Below are positions 54,610 through 61,780 of a DNA stretch of 64,000 nt, one piece after another (position 1 is the first letter of the stretch; each line of letters opens with the position of its first letter). Made by a program: the position numbers and the translations under genes. Origin of the DNA: JAVDCA01 sp963819385 (GTDB lineage: Bacteria; Pseudomonadota; Alphaproteobacteria; Rhizobiales; Xanthobacteraceae); the NCBI GenBank assembly GCA_963819385.1, contig CAWFVV010000006.1:2790001-2854000 (forward strand). Direction: 5' to 3'. The notes beneath the pieces were generated by a model that saw nothing but the letters and a program-made list of their open reading frames with translations, was not told the origin of the DNA and did no database searches.

Positions 54610-55824
54610 ATGCTAATGAAGCTGACGGGAGAAGCGCTGGTGAATCGGTGGGACGTCGTTGTTGTCGGAGCGGGCGCGGCGGGACTCATGTGCGCGGCGC
54701 AAGTCGGCAAGCGCGGTCGCTCGGTTCTCGTGCTGGATCATGCCACTGCTCCGGGAGAAAAAATCCGCATCTCGGGCGGCGGGCGATGCAATTTCACCAA
54801 TCTGCATTGCGCACCTCAAAATTTTCTGTCGCAGAACCCGCATTTCTGCATTTCCGCGCTTCATCGCTACACCGCCGGCGATTTCATCGCCTTGGTGGAG
54901 CGCTACGGCATCGCCTATCACGAAAAGACGCTCGGCCAATTGTTCTGCGACGGTTCGGCGCAACAGATCATCGATCTCTTGTTGGCCGAGCTGAAACAGG
55001 GCAACGCGGAGCTCCGACTGGCAACCGCGGTCGCGAACGTCGAAAGGACCGAAACGGGCTTCGTGCTGACTCTGTCCTCGGGTTCGAAGCAGATTCAATG
55101 TCAATCGCTCGTCGTGGCGACAGGCGGAAAATCCGTTCCCAAAATGGGCGCAAGCGATTTCGGTTACAGGCTCGCGACGCGCTTCGGTGTTGCGGTCACC
55201 GAAACACGGCCGGCCCTCGTGCCGCTCGTCTTCGAGGATCGGGTGCTGGCGCGGCTCAAGCCGCTGGCGGGCATCGGCGTCGCAGCGCGCGTGAGTTGCG
55301 GCCAAGCGTCGTTCGATGAAGCGATTCTGTTCACCCATCGGGGTTTGAGCGGACCGGCCATCCTGCAGATTTCGTCCTATTGGCGCGAAGGCGAGGACAT
55401 CGCCATCGCGATGCTGCCTTCCATCGACATTTTCGACGTGCTGCGCGAGGGGCGCAAGGTCAACGGACGGCAAATGCTTTCCACGTGTCTTTCGGAATTT
55501 CTGCCCAAGCGGTTGGCGCGCATGATTGTTGAGGAACAGGGGGTTGCCGGCACATTGGCCGATCTTTCCGACGCAACCCTGCGCCAAATCGACGACAGCG
55601 TGAATTCCTGGAGCGTGCGGCCCTCAGGCAGCGAAGGCTATCGTACCGCCGAGGTCACGCTGGGCGGTGTCAACACCAAAGGCCTCGACTCCAAGTCCAT
55701 GGCGGTGAAAGCCGTACCGGGACTTTATTTCATCGGCGAGGTCGTGGACGTGACCGGATGGCTCGGCGGCTACAATTTCCAATGGGCGTGGTCGTCGGGC
55801 TGGTGCGCCGGCCAAGCCGCCTGA
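54610..55824 (+). CDS. HI0933-type FAD-dependent flavoprotein
   Basis: NAD(P)/FAD-binding protein of about 404 aa from the HI0933/BaiN-like family. The N-terminal dinucleotide site is DVVVVGAGAAGLMCAAQVG; the family string GEKIRISGGGRCNFTN follows near residue 50. A second FAD contact is VVATGGKSVPKMGASDFGY. The C-terminal GLYFIGEVVDVTGWLGGYNF is the diagnostic end. GTG 54640 has the best ribosome site (GGGAGA); 54610 is the longest ATG. Third-position A/T is visibly higher than in neighbours and the gene is bracketed by two copies of a Bug gene tail, both signs of later arrival. Confidence 0.88.
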   Translation: MLMKLTGEALVNRWDVVVVGAGAAGLMCAAQVGKRGRSVLVLDHATAPGEKIRISGGGRCNFTNLHCAPQNFLSQNPHFCISALHRYTAGDFIALVERYGIAYHEKTLGQLFCDGSAQQIIDLLLAELKQGNAELRLATAVANVERTETGFVLTLSSGSKQIQCQSLVVATGGKSVPKMGASDFGYRLATRFGVAVTETRPALVPLVFEDRVLARLKPLAGIGVAARVSCGQASFDEAILFTHRGLSGPAILQISSYWREGEDIAIAMLPSIDIFDVLREGRKVNGRQMLSTCLSEFLPKRLARMIVEEQGVAGTLADLSDATLRQIDDSVNSWSVRPSGSEGYRTAEVTLGGVNTKGLDSKSMAVKAVPGLYFIGEVVDVTGWLGGYNFQWAWSSGWCAGQAA

Positions 55825-55865
55825 ACGCGCGTTCCAAATCCGCATTCCGGTGTGTATTTTCGGCG

Positions 55866-55907
55866 AACCTCGTCGCGACCGCGCACATCAGGATCAACGC
55901 CAAGGGA
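55866..55907 (+). repeat. Tail repeat, copy 2 (orphan Bug-gene end)
   Basis: Diverged copy of the final 42 bp of the Bug gene at 53389-54378, without any of the rest of that gene. It reads NLVATAHIRIN and then runs on, in frame and without a stop, into the start of the UGSC-family gene. It is either the remnant of a second Bug gene or one arm of a recombination event that brought in the flavoprotein. Confidence 0.65.
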
Positions 55908-55952
55908 CGCCGCCGGCGTGCTGCCGAAGGCCCGCCGGACCCGCTTGCGAGA

Positions 55953-55966
55953 GATGGTATACCATC
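55953..55966. promoter_or_regulatory. Palindromic operator upstream of the UGSC operon
   Basis: GATGGTATACCATC is a perfect 14-bp palindrome with the GTATAC core typical of many FCD-type GntR operators. It lies 43 bp before the first gene of an operon that encodes such a regulator (59161-59895). Three copies of TCGTAT follow or overlap it (starting at 55965, 55975 and 55989), in a markedly A/T-rich stretch that could hold the promoter. Confidence 0.65.
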
Positions 55967-56009
55967 GTATAATCTCGTATCATCACACTCGTATTCCGGG
56001 AGGCGCGCC

Positions 56010-56606
56010 ATGCCTGACACACTGACCGTCCTGCTGCCGACCGGCGCGGCGCAAATGGCCTCGGTTCCGGTCGCGCCGCGGCCGACTTCGCTCAAGGACT
56101 TACGGGTCGCGCTGCTCGACAACGGCAAGGAATTCTCCGACGTCGTGCTCGACGCGCTGGCCCAGGCGCTCGAACGCGAGTTCGGCGTCACGCGCATCAA
56201 ATTCTGGCACAAGGGTTTCCCGGCCAAGGGGGCGCCCTTCATCGACGAGATGGCGGCGCAATCGGACGTGGCGATCTCCGGCGTCGGGCACTGCGGCTCC
56301 TCCTCGCCGTGGAGCGTCATCGACGCGGTCAATCTGGAAAAGGCCGGCGTGCCGACGGTGGCGCTGATCAGCCGCTCGTTCTGTCCGCTCGGTCAGATCG
56401 TCGGCCGCGGGATGGGCCACCAAGGCCTGCCCATCATCATGCTGCCGCATCCGATCGGCGAGGCGGACAATTCGCGCATCGCGCAGAAGGGCCGCGATGC
56501 CGCGGCGGAATGCGTGCGCCTCCTCACCGCGCAGGCAACGGCCGTGGGCGCCGAGTACGCCGCGAAGACGTTCCCGCTGCCCGAGCACGCCGTCGCGCGC
56601 AGCTGA
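56010..56606 (+). CDS. UGSC-family protein, Cys form
   Basis: 198-aa protein resembling the UGSC (seleno)protein family. The motif that in selenoprotein members is Sec-Gly-Ser-Cys reads Cys95-Gly-Ser-Ser here (GVGHCGSSSPWSVIDAVNLE), so Sec is replaced by Cys and the second Cys is lost. Further family features are VALLDNGKEFSDVVLDAL and GVPTVALISRSF, then PLPEHAV near the end. The fold appears single-domain and soluble. GGGAGG precedes ATG 56010. It is first in a run of seven same-strand genes. The reaction is unknown; a thiol-based step is an inference. Confidence 0.72.
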   Translation: MPDTLTVLLPTGAAQMASVPVAPRPTSLKDLRVALLDNGKEFSDVVLDALAQALEREFGVTRIKFWHKGFPAKGAPFIDEMAAQSDVAISGVGHCGSSSPWSVIDAVNLEKAGVPTVALISRSFCPLGQIVGRGMGHQGLPIIMLPHPIGEADNSRIAQKGRDAAAECVRLLTAQATAVGAEYAAKTFPLPEHAVARS

Positions 56607-56658
56607 CGCTTTTCTGTCTCTGCTTTTTGACAGCCTCACGCGCCGCAAGGAACATCCG

Positions 56659-57729
56659 ATGCTCGACCGAATACCCACGCCGCCGATGAATGTCGCCGAG
56701 CTGCCGAATTCGCTGGAGGCGGTGAACGACTATTTCTACCAGCATGGCTGGACCGACGGCCTGCCGGTCATTCCGCCGACGCCGGAGCGCGTCGAGGGCA
56801 TGCTCGAGGGCATGAGCTGGCGTGCGCCGGACGCGATCGTCGGCGTGGTGCCGCCGGGCATGGGAGTCGCCAGCCTGCGCACCATCGCGGTCAACGCCGT
56901 GATGGCCGGCTGCGCGCCGCGCTATCTGCCTGTCGTCATCGCCGCCGTCGAGGCCGTACTGGAGACGCAATACGGCCTCGCGCATCGGCAGACGACGACG
57001 CATGCGGGTGCGCCGCTGCTCATCGTCAACGGGCCGATCGTCAAGGAGATCGGGCTCAACTACGGAAACGGCGTGTTCGGTCCGGGCTGGCGAGCCAACG
57101 CCACGATCGGCCGCGCGTTGCGCCTCGCGTTGATGAATATCGGCGGCGCGGTTCCGGCGCAGACCGACTTCTGCCAGCACGCGCACCCGGGCAAATACAC
57201 CTTCTGCATCGCCGAGCATCAGGACGCCAATCCGTGGGAGCCGCTGCATGTCGAGCGCGGCTTCAAGGCGCAGGAGAGCGTCGTCACGGTGATCAATGCG
57301 GAGGCGCCGCACAGCATGACCGAGAACGTGCAGACCGATCCGTTCGAGATCATGCGCACCTTCGCGGACAGCATGGCGACCTTCGGCAACAACAACGTCT
57401 ATTCGCAGGGCCACCCCGTCCTCGTGCTCGGTCCGGAGCACGCCCAGCACATCGCCGCCGCCGGCTGGCGCAAGCGGGACGTGCAGATGGCGCTGTTTCA
57501 GATGGCGCGCAAACCCTGGGGCATCGTCAAGGACCACGGCAAGTCCAAGGGTCCGTTCTTCCCCGTGTGGGTCAACAAGAACGACAACAACGCGATGGTG
57601 CCGATCGTCAACGATCCGAAGGATCTGGTAGTCATCGTCGCGGGCGGCGCCGGCGGCAAGTCCATGTGGTGCCCGACGGCCGGCGCGCAGAGTCTCAGCG
57701 TCAGCAAGGTGATCGAGCGCGGCGCATGA
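56659..57729 (+). CDS. UGSC-associated conserved protein of unknown function
   Basis: 356-aa protein. The opening NDYFYQHGWTDGLPVIPPTP is a recognisable conserved block, followed by RTIAVNAVMAGCAPRYLPVV, GPGWRANATIGRALRLALMN, TDFCQHAHPGKYTFCIAEHQ and GGAGGKSMWCPTAGAQS. Four Cys lie in these conserved blocks (MAGC, DFCQ, TFCI, MWCP) and could bind a metal or join thiol chemistry. No signal peptide and no transmembrane segment. I recall this type as a frequent neighbour of UGSC proteins, which suggests a two-component enzyme. Stop overlaps the next ATG. Confidence 0.72.
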   Translation: MLDRIPTPPMNVAELPNSLEAVNDYFYQHGWTDGLPVIPPTPERVEGMLEGMSWRAPDAIVGVVPPGMGVASLRTIAVNAVMAGCAPRYLPVVIAAVEAVLETQYGLAHRQTTTHAGAPLLIVNGPIVKEIGLNYGNGVFGPGWRANATIGRALRLALMNIGGAVPAQTDFCQHAHPGKYTFCIAEHQDANPWEPLHVERGFKAQESVVTVINAEAPHSMTENVQTDPFEIMRTFADSMATFGNNNVYSQGHPVLVLGPEHAQHIAAAGWRKRDVQMALFQMARKPWGIVKDHGKSKGPFFPVWVNKNDNNAMVPIVNDPKDLVVIVAGGAGGKSMWCPTAGAQSLSVSKVIERGA

Positions 57730-59147
57730 CGGCCGCCGTGCCGGCGAAGATGGCCGCGGCCGCGCCCGGGCCAACCCAGATCCTCGGCGACTTCGCCGCG
57801 CGATTGCGCGGCGACGAACTGCCCGAGCAGGTCAGCGCGTCGCTGGGCGACCTGCTGCTCGACTATGTGCGCGTTGCCTCGATCGGCGCCGACATGGCGT
57901 GGAGCGGCTGGGCGCGCGACTACATGGCCTCACTTGGCCGGCGCGGGAACGCGCCGGTACTGTTCGGCGCGACCGGCCTCGATCCCGTGAGCGCCGGCTT
58001 TCTCAACGCAACCTATGCGGGGAGCATCGATGCCGACGACACCCATGTCGGCTCGATGCTGCATCCCGGCTCGATCGTGTTTTCCGCCGCATTGTCGGTG
58101 TGCGCCGAGGCGCCGGGGAGCAATTTCCTGGCGGCGGTTGCGGCCGGCTACGAGGCGATGATCCGCATCGGCCTGTCGATCCAACCGACGCATTTTCGCC
58201 GCGGCTTCCAGAGCACCGCGACCTGCGGCGGCTTCGGCGCCGCCGTCGCGGCGGCTCGGCTGCGCTTCGCCGATGACCCAGATTCCGGCCGGCGCATTGC
58301 CGAGAGCATCGGCCTCGTCGCCTCGTTCTCCGGCGGGCTGACGCAGTTCTATCACTCGGGATCGACGGTCAAGCGCATTCACGCCGCGCGGGCCGCCGAG
58401 AACGGCGTTGCGGCTGCGCTCATGGTCGAGAAGGGCTTCTCCGGGCCGACCGACATTCTCGAAGGCGTCAATGGTTTCGCGCGGGCGTATGCGGATGCGT
58501 TCGATCCCGGCATCATCACCGGCACGCTCGGCGCTAAGTTCCTGCTGGACGGCGTGACCGTGAAGGGCCACGCCTGCAGCGCCCGCGTGCAGGCGGCTGT
58601 CGAAGGCGTGGTCGCGCTGTGCCGCGAACACCGCTTTGGCATCGACGCCATCGAGGACCTCTATATCGGCATTCCCTCCGTCATCCTCGGCCGGCTCACG
58701 ATTCCGCGGCCAGTCGATGTGCAGGCGGCGCAGATGAGCCTGCCGCACAGCGCCGCGCTCGCGGCGGTGCTGGCGGAGAAAGCCGGCGACGGTTTTGCGC
58801 TCAGCGTGCGCGACTACGAGGACAGCCTGCAGAACCCGGCCGTGCGCGCGGTCGAGCAACGCGTGCGCTGCGAGATCGATCCCGCCGTCGAGGCGGCCAC
58901 CACCGAGGAATCGGTGCCGGCCCGCATCGTGCTGAAACTGTCATCGGGAGCGACGCACGAGCGGTTCGTCGCGGCGCCGAAGGGGAGCCCATCGCGGCCG
59001 TTCACGCGCGCCGACCACGAGGCACGCTTCCGGCGCGAGCTCGCGCGCCGGTGGAGCGCGGCGCGCTGCGATGAGATCATCGACATCTCGCGCCGGCTTG
59101 CGTCATTGCGGCAGATGGGCGAACTGACCCGTCTGCTGTCGGCTTGA
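57726..59147 (+). CDS. MmgE/PrpD family protein, copy 1
   Basis: 473-aa protein of the MmgE/PrpD fold (2-methylcitrate dehydratase, cis-aconitate decarboxylase relatives), which acts on small di- and tricarboxylates. The large helical domain has AGSIDADDTHVGSMLHPGS, with the family DDTH/HPG pair, then CGGFGAAVAAARLRF and VKRIHAARAAENGVAAALM. The lid domain follows from about 275. ATGA overlap with the preceding gene. The specific reaction cannot be read from sequence. Confidence 0.88.
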   Translation: MTAAVPAKMAAAAPGPTQILGDFAARLRGDELPEQVSASLGDLLLDYVRVASIGADMAWSGWARDYMASLGRRGNAPVLFGATGLDPVSAGFLNATYAGSIDADDTHVGSMLHPGSIVFSAALSVCAEAPGSNFLAAVAAGYEAMIRIGLSIQPTHFRRGFQSTATCGGFGAAVAAARLRFADDPDSGRRIAESIGLVASFSGGLTQFYHSGSTVKRIHAARAAENGVAAALMVEKGFSGPTDILEGVNGFARAYADAFDPGIITGTLGAKFLLDGVTVKGHACSARVQAAVEGVVALCREHRFGIDAIEDLYIGIPSVILGRLTIPRPVDVQAAQMSLPHSAALAAVLAEKAGDGFALSVRDYEDSLQNPAVRAVEQRVRCEIDPAVEAATTEESVPARIVLKLSSGATHERFVAAPKGSPSRPFTRADHEARFRRELARRWSAARCDEIIDISRRLASLRQMGELTRLLSA

Positions 59148-59160
59148 AATCGGCGGACAC

Positions 59161-59895
59161 ATGGCATCCCGCACACGATCGCGACCCCGCGCGAGACACC
59201 AACCAGCCGCCAATTTCGGCGAGCTGATCGGTCGCCACGCCAAGGGCGGCACCGCGGCCGAAATGGCCTATGGGGTTCTGCGCGAGGCGGTGCTGAGCAA
59301 CATTCTCGCACCCGGCGAACGGCTGCGCGCCGACGCGATCGCCAAGAAGCTCGGCGTCAGCAAGACGCCGGTTCGCGAGGCGTTGCGCAAGCTCGAAGCC
59401 GAGGATCTCGTGGTGAGCGCCGGCAATATGCTGACCGTCAAGGTGCTCTCCGAGCAGCAGCTCCTCGAAATCTACTATACGCGGGAAGCGCTCGAAGGCA
59501 TGGCGGCGCGCCTGGCCGCCGAACATGCCGGCCCGCTCGATCTCGCCGGTCTGCGCGGCATCCTGCACGATGTCGAGGCGGCGCTGGCGCGCACCGACGC
59601 CGACGAGCTGCGGCGTTTCACCGGCGAATTCCAGCTCGCGGTGTTTCGCGCCGCGCGCAACGACTATCTCTACGGACTGCTCAGCTCGATCCAGGAGAAG
59701 ATCCGCAATCAGCGCACCAGCACGGTGAGCCTTCCGGGCCGGAACGCGGAGGTCGTCGGCTTCTGCCGCGACCTGATGCGCGCGATCGAGCAGCGCGATG
59801 CCGATGCGGCGGAGCGAATTGCCCGCGCCAATCGCCGTCGCACGCTCGAGCTCCGGCTCAAGATGATGCGCGGCGGCGCGGCGCGCAGCGCTTAG
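59161..59895 (+). CDS. GntR family (FCD) transcriptional regulator
   Basis: 244-aa regulator. The N-terminal winged helix includes LAPGERLRADAIAKKLGVSK then TPVREALRKLEAEDLV. The all-helical FCD ligand domain begins YYTREALEGMAARLAAEHAG and continues with FTGEFQLAVFRAARNDYLYG. FCD regulators usually sense organic acids and repress adjacent catabolic genes. It is embedded in the operon 13 bp after MmgE/PrpD copy 1 and is the obvious candidate to bind the palindrome at 55953. Confidence 0.92.
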   Translation: MASRTRSRPRARHQPAANFGELIGRHAKGGTAAEMAYGVLREAVLSNILAPGERLRADAIAKKLGVSKTPVREALRKLEAEDLVVSAGNMLTVKVLSEQQLLEIYYTREALEGMAARLAAEHAGPLDLAGLRGILHDVEAALARTDADELRRFTGEFQLAVFRAARNDYLYGLLSSIQEKIRNQRTSTVSLPGRNAEVVGFCRDLMRAIEQRDADAAERIARANRRRTLELRLKMMRGGAARSA

Positions 59896-59910
59896 CGGAG
59901 GCTAGGTGAA

Positions 59911-60717
59911 ATGGAGAAGGTGGACATCCGACCTGGCGTGGCCATGGCCTACGCGGACGATTGGTTCGGCGAGCCGTGGACCCAGCCGCAGACCGTCGTG
60001 ATGGTGCACGGCAATGCCGAATCCTCGCGCGCCTGGACCTGCTTCGTCCCGCATCTGGCGCGCAGATTTCGCGTCGTGCGGCCGGACCTGCCGGGCTTCG
60101 GTGCCTCGCCGGCGCCCGTGGACTATGGCTGGAGCGCGCCGGAGCTCGCCGGCGATCTCGTGCGCTTTCTCGATGCCCTGAAGATCGCGAGGTGCCATCT
60201 GATCGGGGCCAAATACGGCGGCTCCGCCTGCATGCGGCTCGCGATGGACCGGCCGGAACGCATCGCCTCGCTATGCCTGTTCGGCTCGCCGGTGCGCGGC
60301 AGCGGCAGCGGCAATGCGGACCTGATCCGCGCACATGGCGCGCGTGAATGGGCGGCGCGCACCATGCGGGCGCGGCTCGGCAGCAGCGCCTCGCCGGCGC
60401 AGGTGACGTGGTGGGCCGAGGAGCTGATGGGCAGGACGTCAGCGCGTGCGGCTTTCGCGGCATCGTCGGCGCGTATCGACATGGAGCTCGAGCACGAGCT
60501 GTCCCGCATTGCCGCGCCGACCCTGATCGTGACCACGCAGGAGAGCGGGCTGCAGTCGGTCGAGGCGGTCGAACGTTATGCCCGGCGCATGCCGGACGCG
60601 CGCGTCGTGGTGCTGCCGGGCGACAGCTATCACGTCGCGGCGGTCGAGCCCGATCTCTGCGCGCGACATGCGTTGGACTTCATCTCCGATGTCGCGGCGA
60701 GGAGCCACCCCGCATGA
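59911..60717 (+). CDS. Alpha/beta hydrolase with Lys in the nucleophile elbow
   Basis: 268-aa alpha/beta-hydrolase fold protein. Oxyanion region VVMVHGNAESSRAW and RVVRPDLPGFGAS are standard. The nucleophile elbow, normally GxSxGG, reads LIGAKYGGSACM with Lys101 at the nucleophile position. The C-terminal His is kept (DSYHVAA, His241). A classical serine-hydrolase mechanism is therefore excluded unless Ser104 substitutes. It may be a lyase, decarboxylase or isomerase. Stop overlaps the next start by 4 bp (ATGA). Confidence 0.85.
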   Translation: MEKVDIRPGVAMAYADDWFGEPWTQPQTVVMVHGNAESSRAWTCFVPHLARRFRVVRPDLPGFGASPAPVDYGWSAPELAGDLVRFLDALKIARCHLIGAKYGGSACMRLAMDRPERIASLCLFGSPVRGSGSGNADLIRAHGAREWAARTMRARLGSSASPAQVTWWAEELMGRTSARAAFAASSARIDMELEHELSRIAAPTLIVTTQESGLQSVEAVERYARRMPDARVVVLPGDSYHVAAVEPDLCARHALDFISDVAARSHPA

Positions 60718-61697
60718 CGACGACGCGACGCGCCGTCATCGGCGGCACCGTGGCGAGCAGCGCGGCCGCCGTCTTGGGCCCGTTCGGCGCGGCCGCGCAG
60801 GCCGCGTATCCGTCGCAGCCCATCCGCCTCATCGTGCCGTTCGCGCCCGGCGGCGGCGCCGACCTGGTGGCTCGCCTGCTGGCGCAGCATTATTCCGATC
60901 TGCTCGGGCAGCCGGCCGTGGTCGAGAACCGGCCGGGGGCGGCCGGCCGCGTCGGCACCGCGCTGGTCGCCAAGTCGGCGCCCGACGGCTACACGCTGCT
61001 GGTGACGACGGAATCCTCCCTCGTCATCGCGCCGCATATCGGCGTGCCGATCAGCTATGATCCGTTCCGCGATTTCGCGCCGGTCTCGCTGTTGACGCGC
61101 AACACGGTGATGCTGGTCGTCAACCCCGCGGTGCCGGCGAAGACGCTGCAGGAATACATCGACCTCGCCCGCGCGCATCCGGGCGGGGTTTTCTTTGCCT
61201 CCTCGGGCGTCGGCGGCCCCAATCATCTCGCCGGCGAGACCTTCAATCGGTTGACCGGCCTCAAGATCACGCATGTGCCCTATCCGGGCACGGGTCTCGC
61301 GCTCCAGGCGGTGATCGCCAACCAGGTGGGCTCCATGTGGGGCTTCACGGCCGGCGTTGTCCCCTATGTCCGCAGCGGTGCGCTGCGGGCGCTCGCGGTG
61401 GCGTCGCCGCAGCGCTCGCCGGTGCTGCCCGAGGTGCCGACGTTCGCGGAAGCCGGGGTGCCCGGCTTCGAAGCCGTGTCCTGGGTCGGCATGGTGGCGC
61501 CGGCGAGAACGCCGACGGCGGTGACCGAGGCGCTGTGGCAGGCGAGCGAGCGCGTGCTGCACAGGCCGGATGTGGTCGAGGTGCTGGCGAAGACAGGAAC
61601 CGAGATCGTCGTCAGCAGACCGGAGGCGTTCGCGCAGACGCTCAAGAACGATGATGAGCGGCTCAGCAAGATGTCGGACCTGTTCGGACCAAAATAG
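60714..61697 (+). CDS. Bug/TctC-family solute-binding protein
   Basis: Periplasmic receptor of 327 aa: leader TTTRRAVIGGTVASSAAAVL ending near AAQAA, then YPSQPIRLIVPFAPGGGADL. KSAPDGYTLLVTT and ITHVPYPGTGLALQAVIANQ are typical. The operon position strongly suggests that it captures the compound metabolised by the surrounding enzymes. Membrane subunits are not encoded here. Confidence 0.92.
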   Translation: MTTTRRAVIGGTVASSAAAVLGPFGAAAQAAYPSQPIRLIVPFAPGGGADLVARLLAQHYSDLLGQPAVVENRPGAAGRVGTALVAKSAPDGYTLLVTTESSLVIAPHIGVPISYDPFRDFAPVSLLTRNTVMLVVNPAVPAKTLQEYIDLARAHPGGVFFASSGVGGPNHLAGETFNRLTGLKITHVPYPGTGLALQAVIANQVGSMWGFTAGVVPYVRSGALRALAVASPQRSPVLPEVPTFAEAGVPGFEAVSWVGMVAPARTPTAVTEALWQASERVLHRPDVVEVLAKTGTEIVVSRPEAFAQTLKNDDERLSKMSDLFGPK

Positions 61698-61780
61698 GTT
61701 CTGCGCGGCTCGTTCGCCTTTGGCTGACCGCGCATTGAGGTCCATCGGAGGATGCGACATAGATGTGACATGGAAATTCC

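Noticed and set aside
54613..55587. Minus-strand frame opposite the flavoprotein gene
   Set aside because: It is the shadow of a gene with clear FAD-binding motifs on the plus strand and has no motif of its own.
56283..56303. Possible selenocysteine in the UGSC motif
   Set aside because: The codon is TGC, a normal Cys, and the frame is open through the gene, so no UGA recoding or SECIS element is needed.
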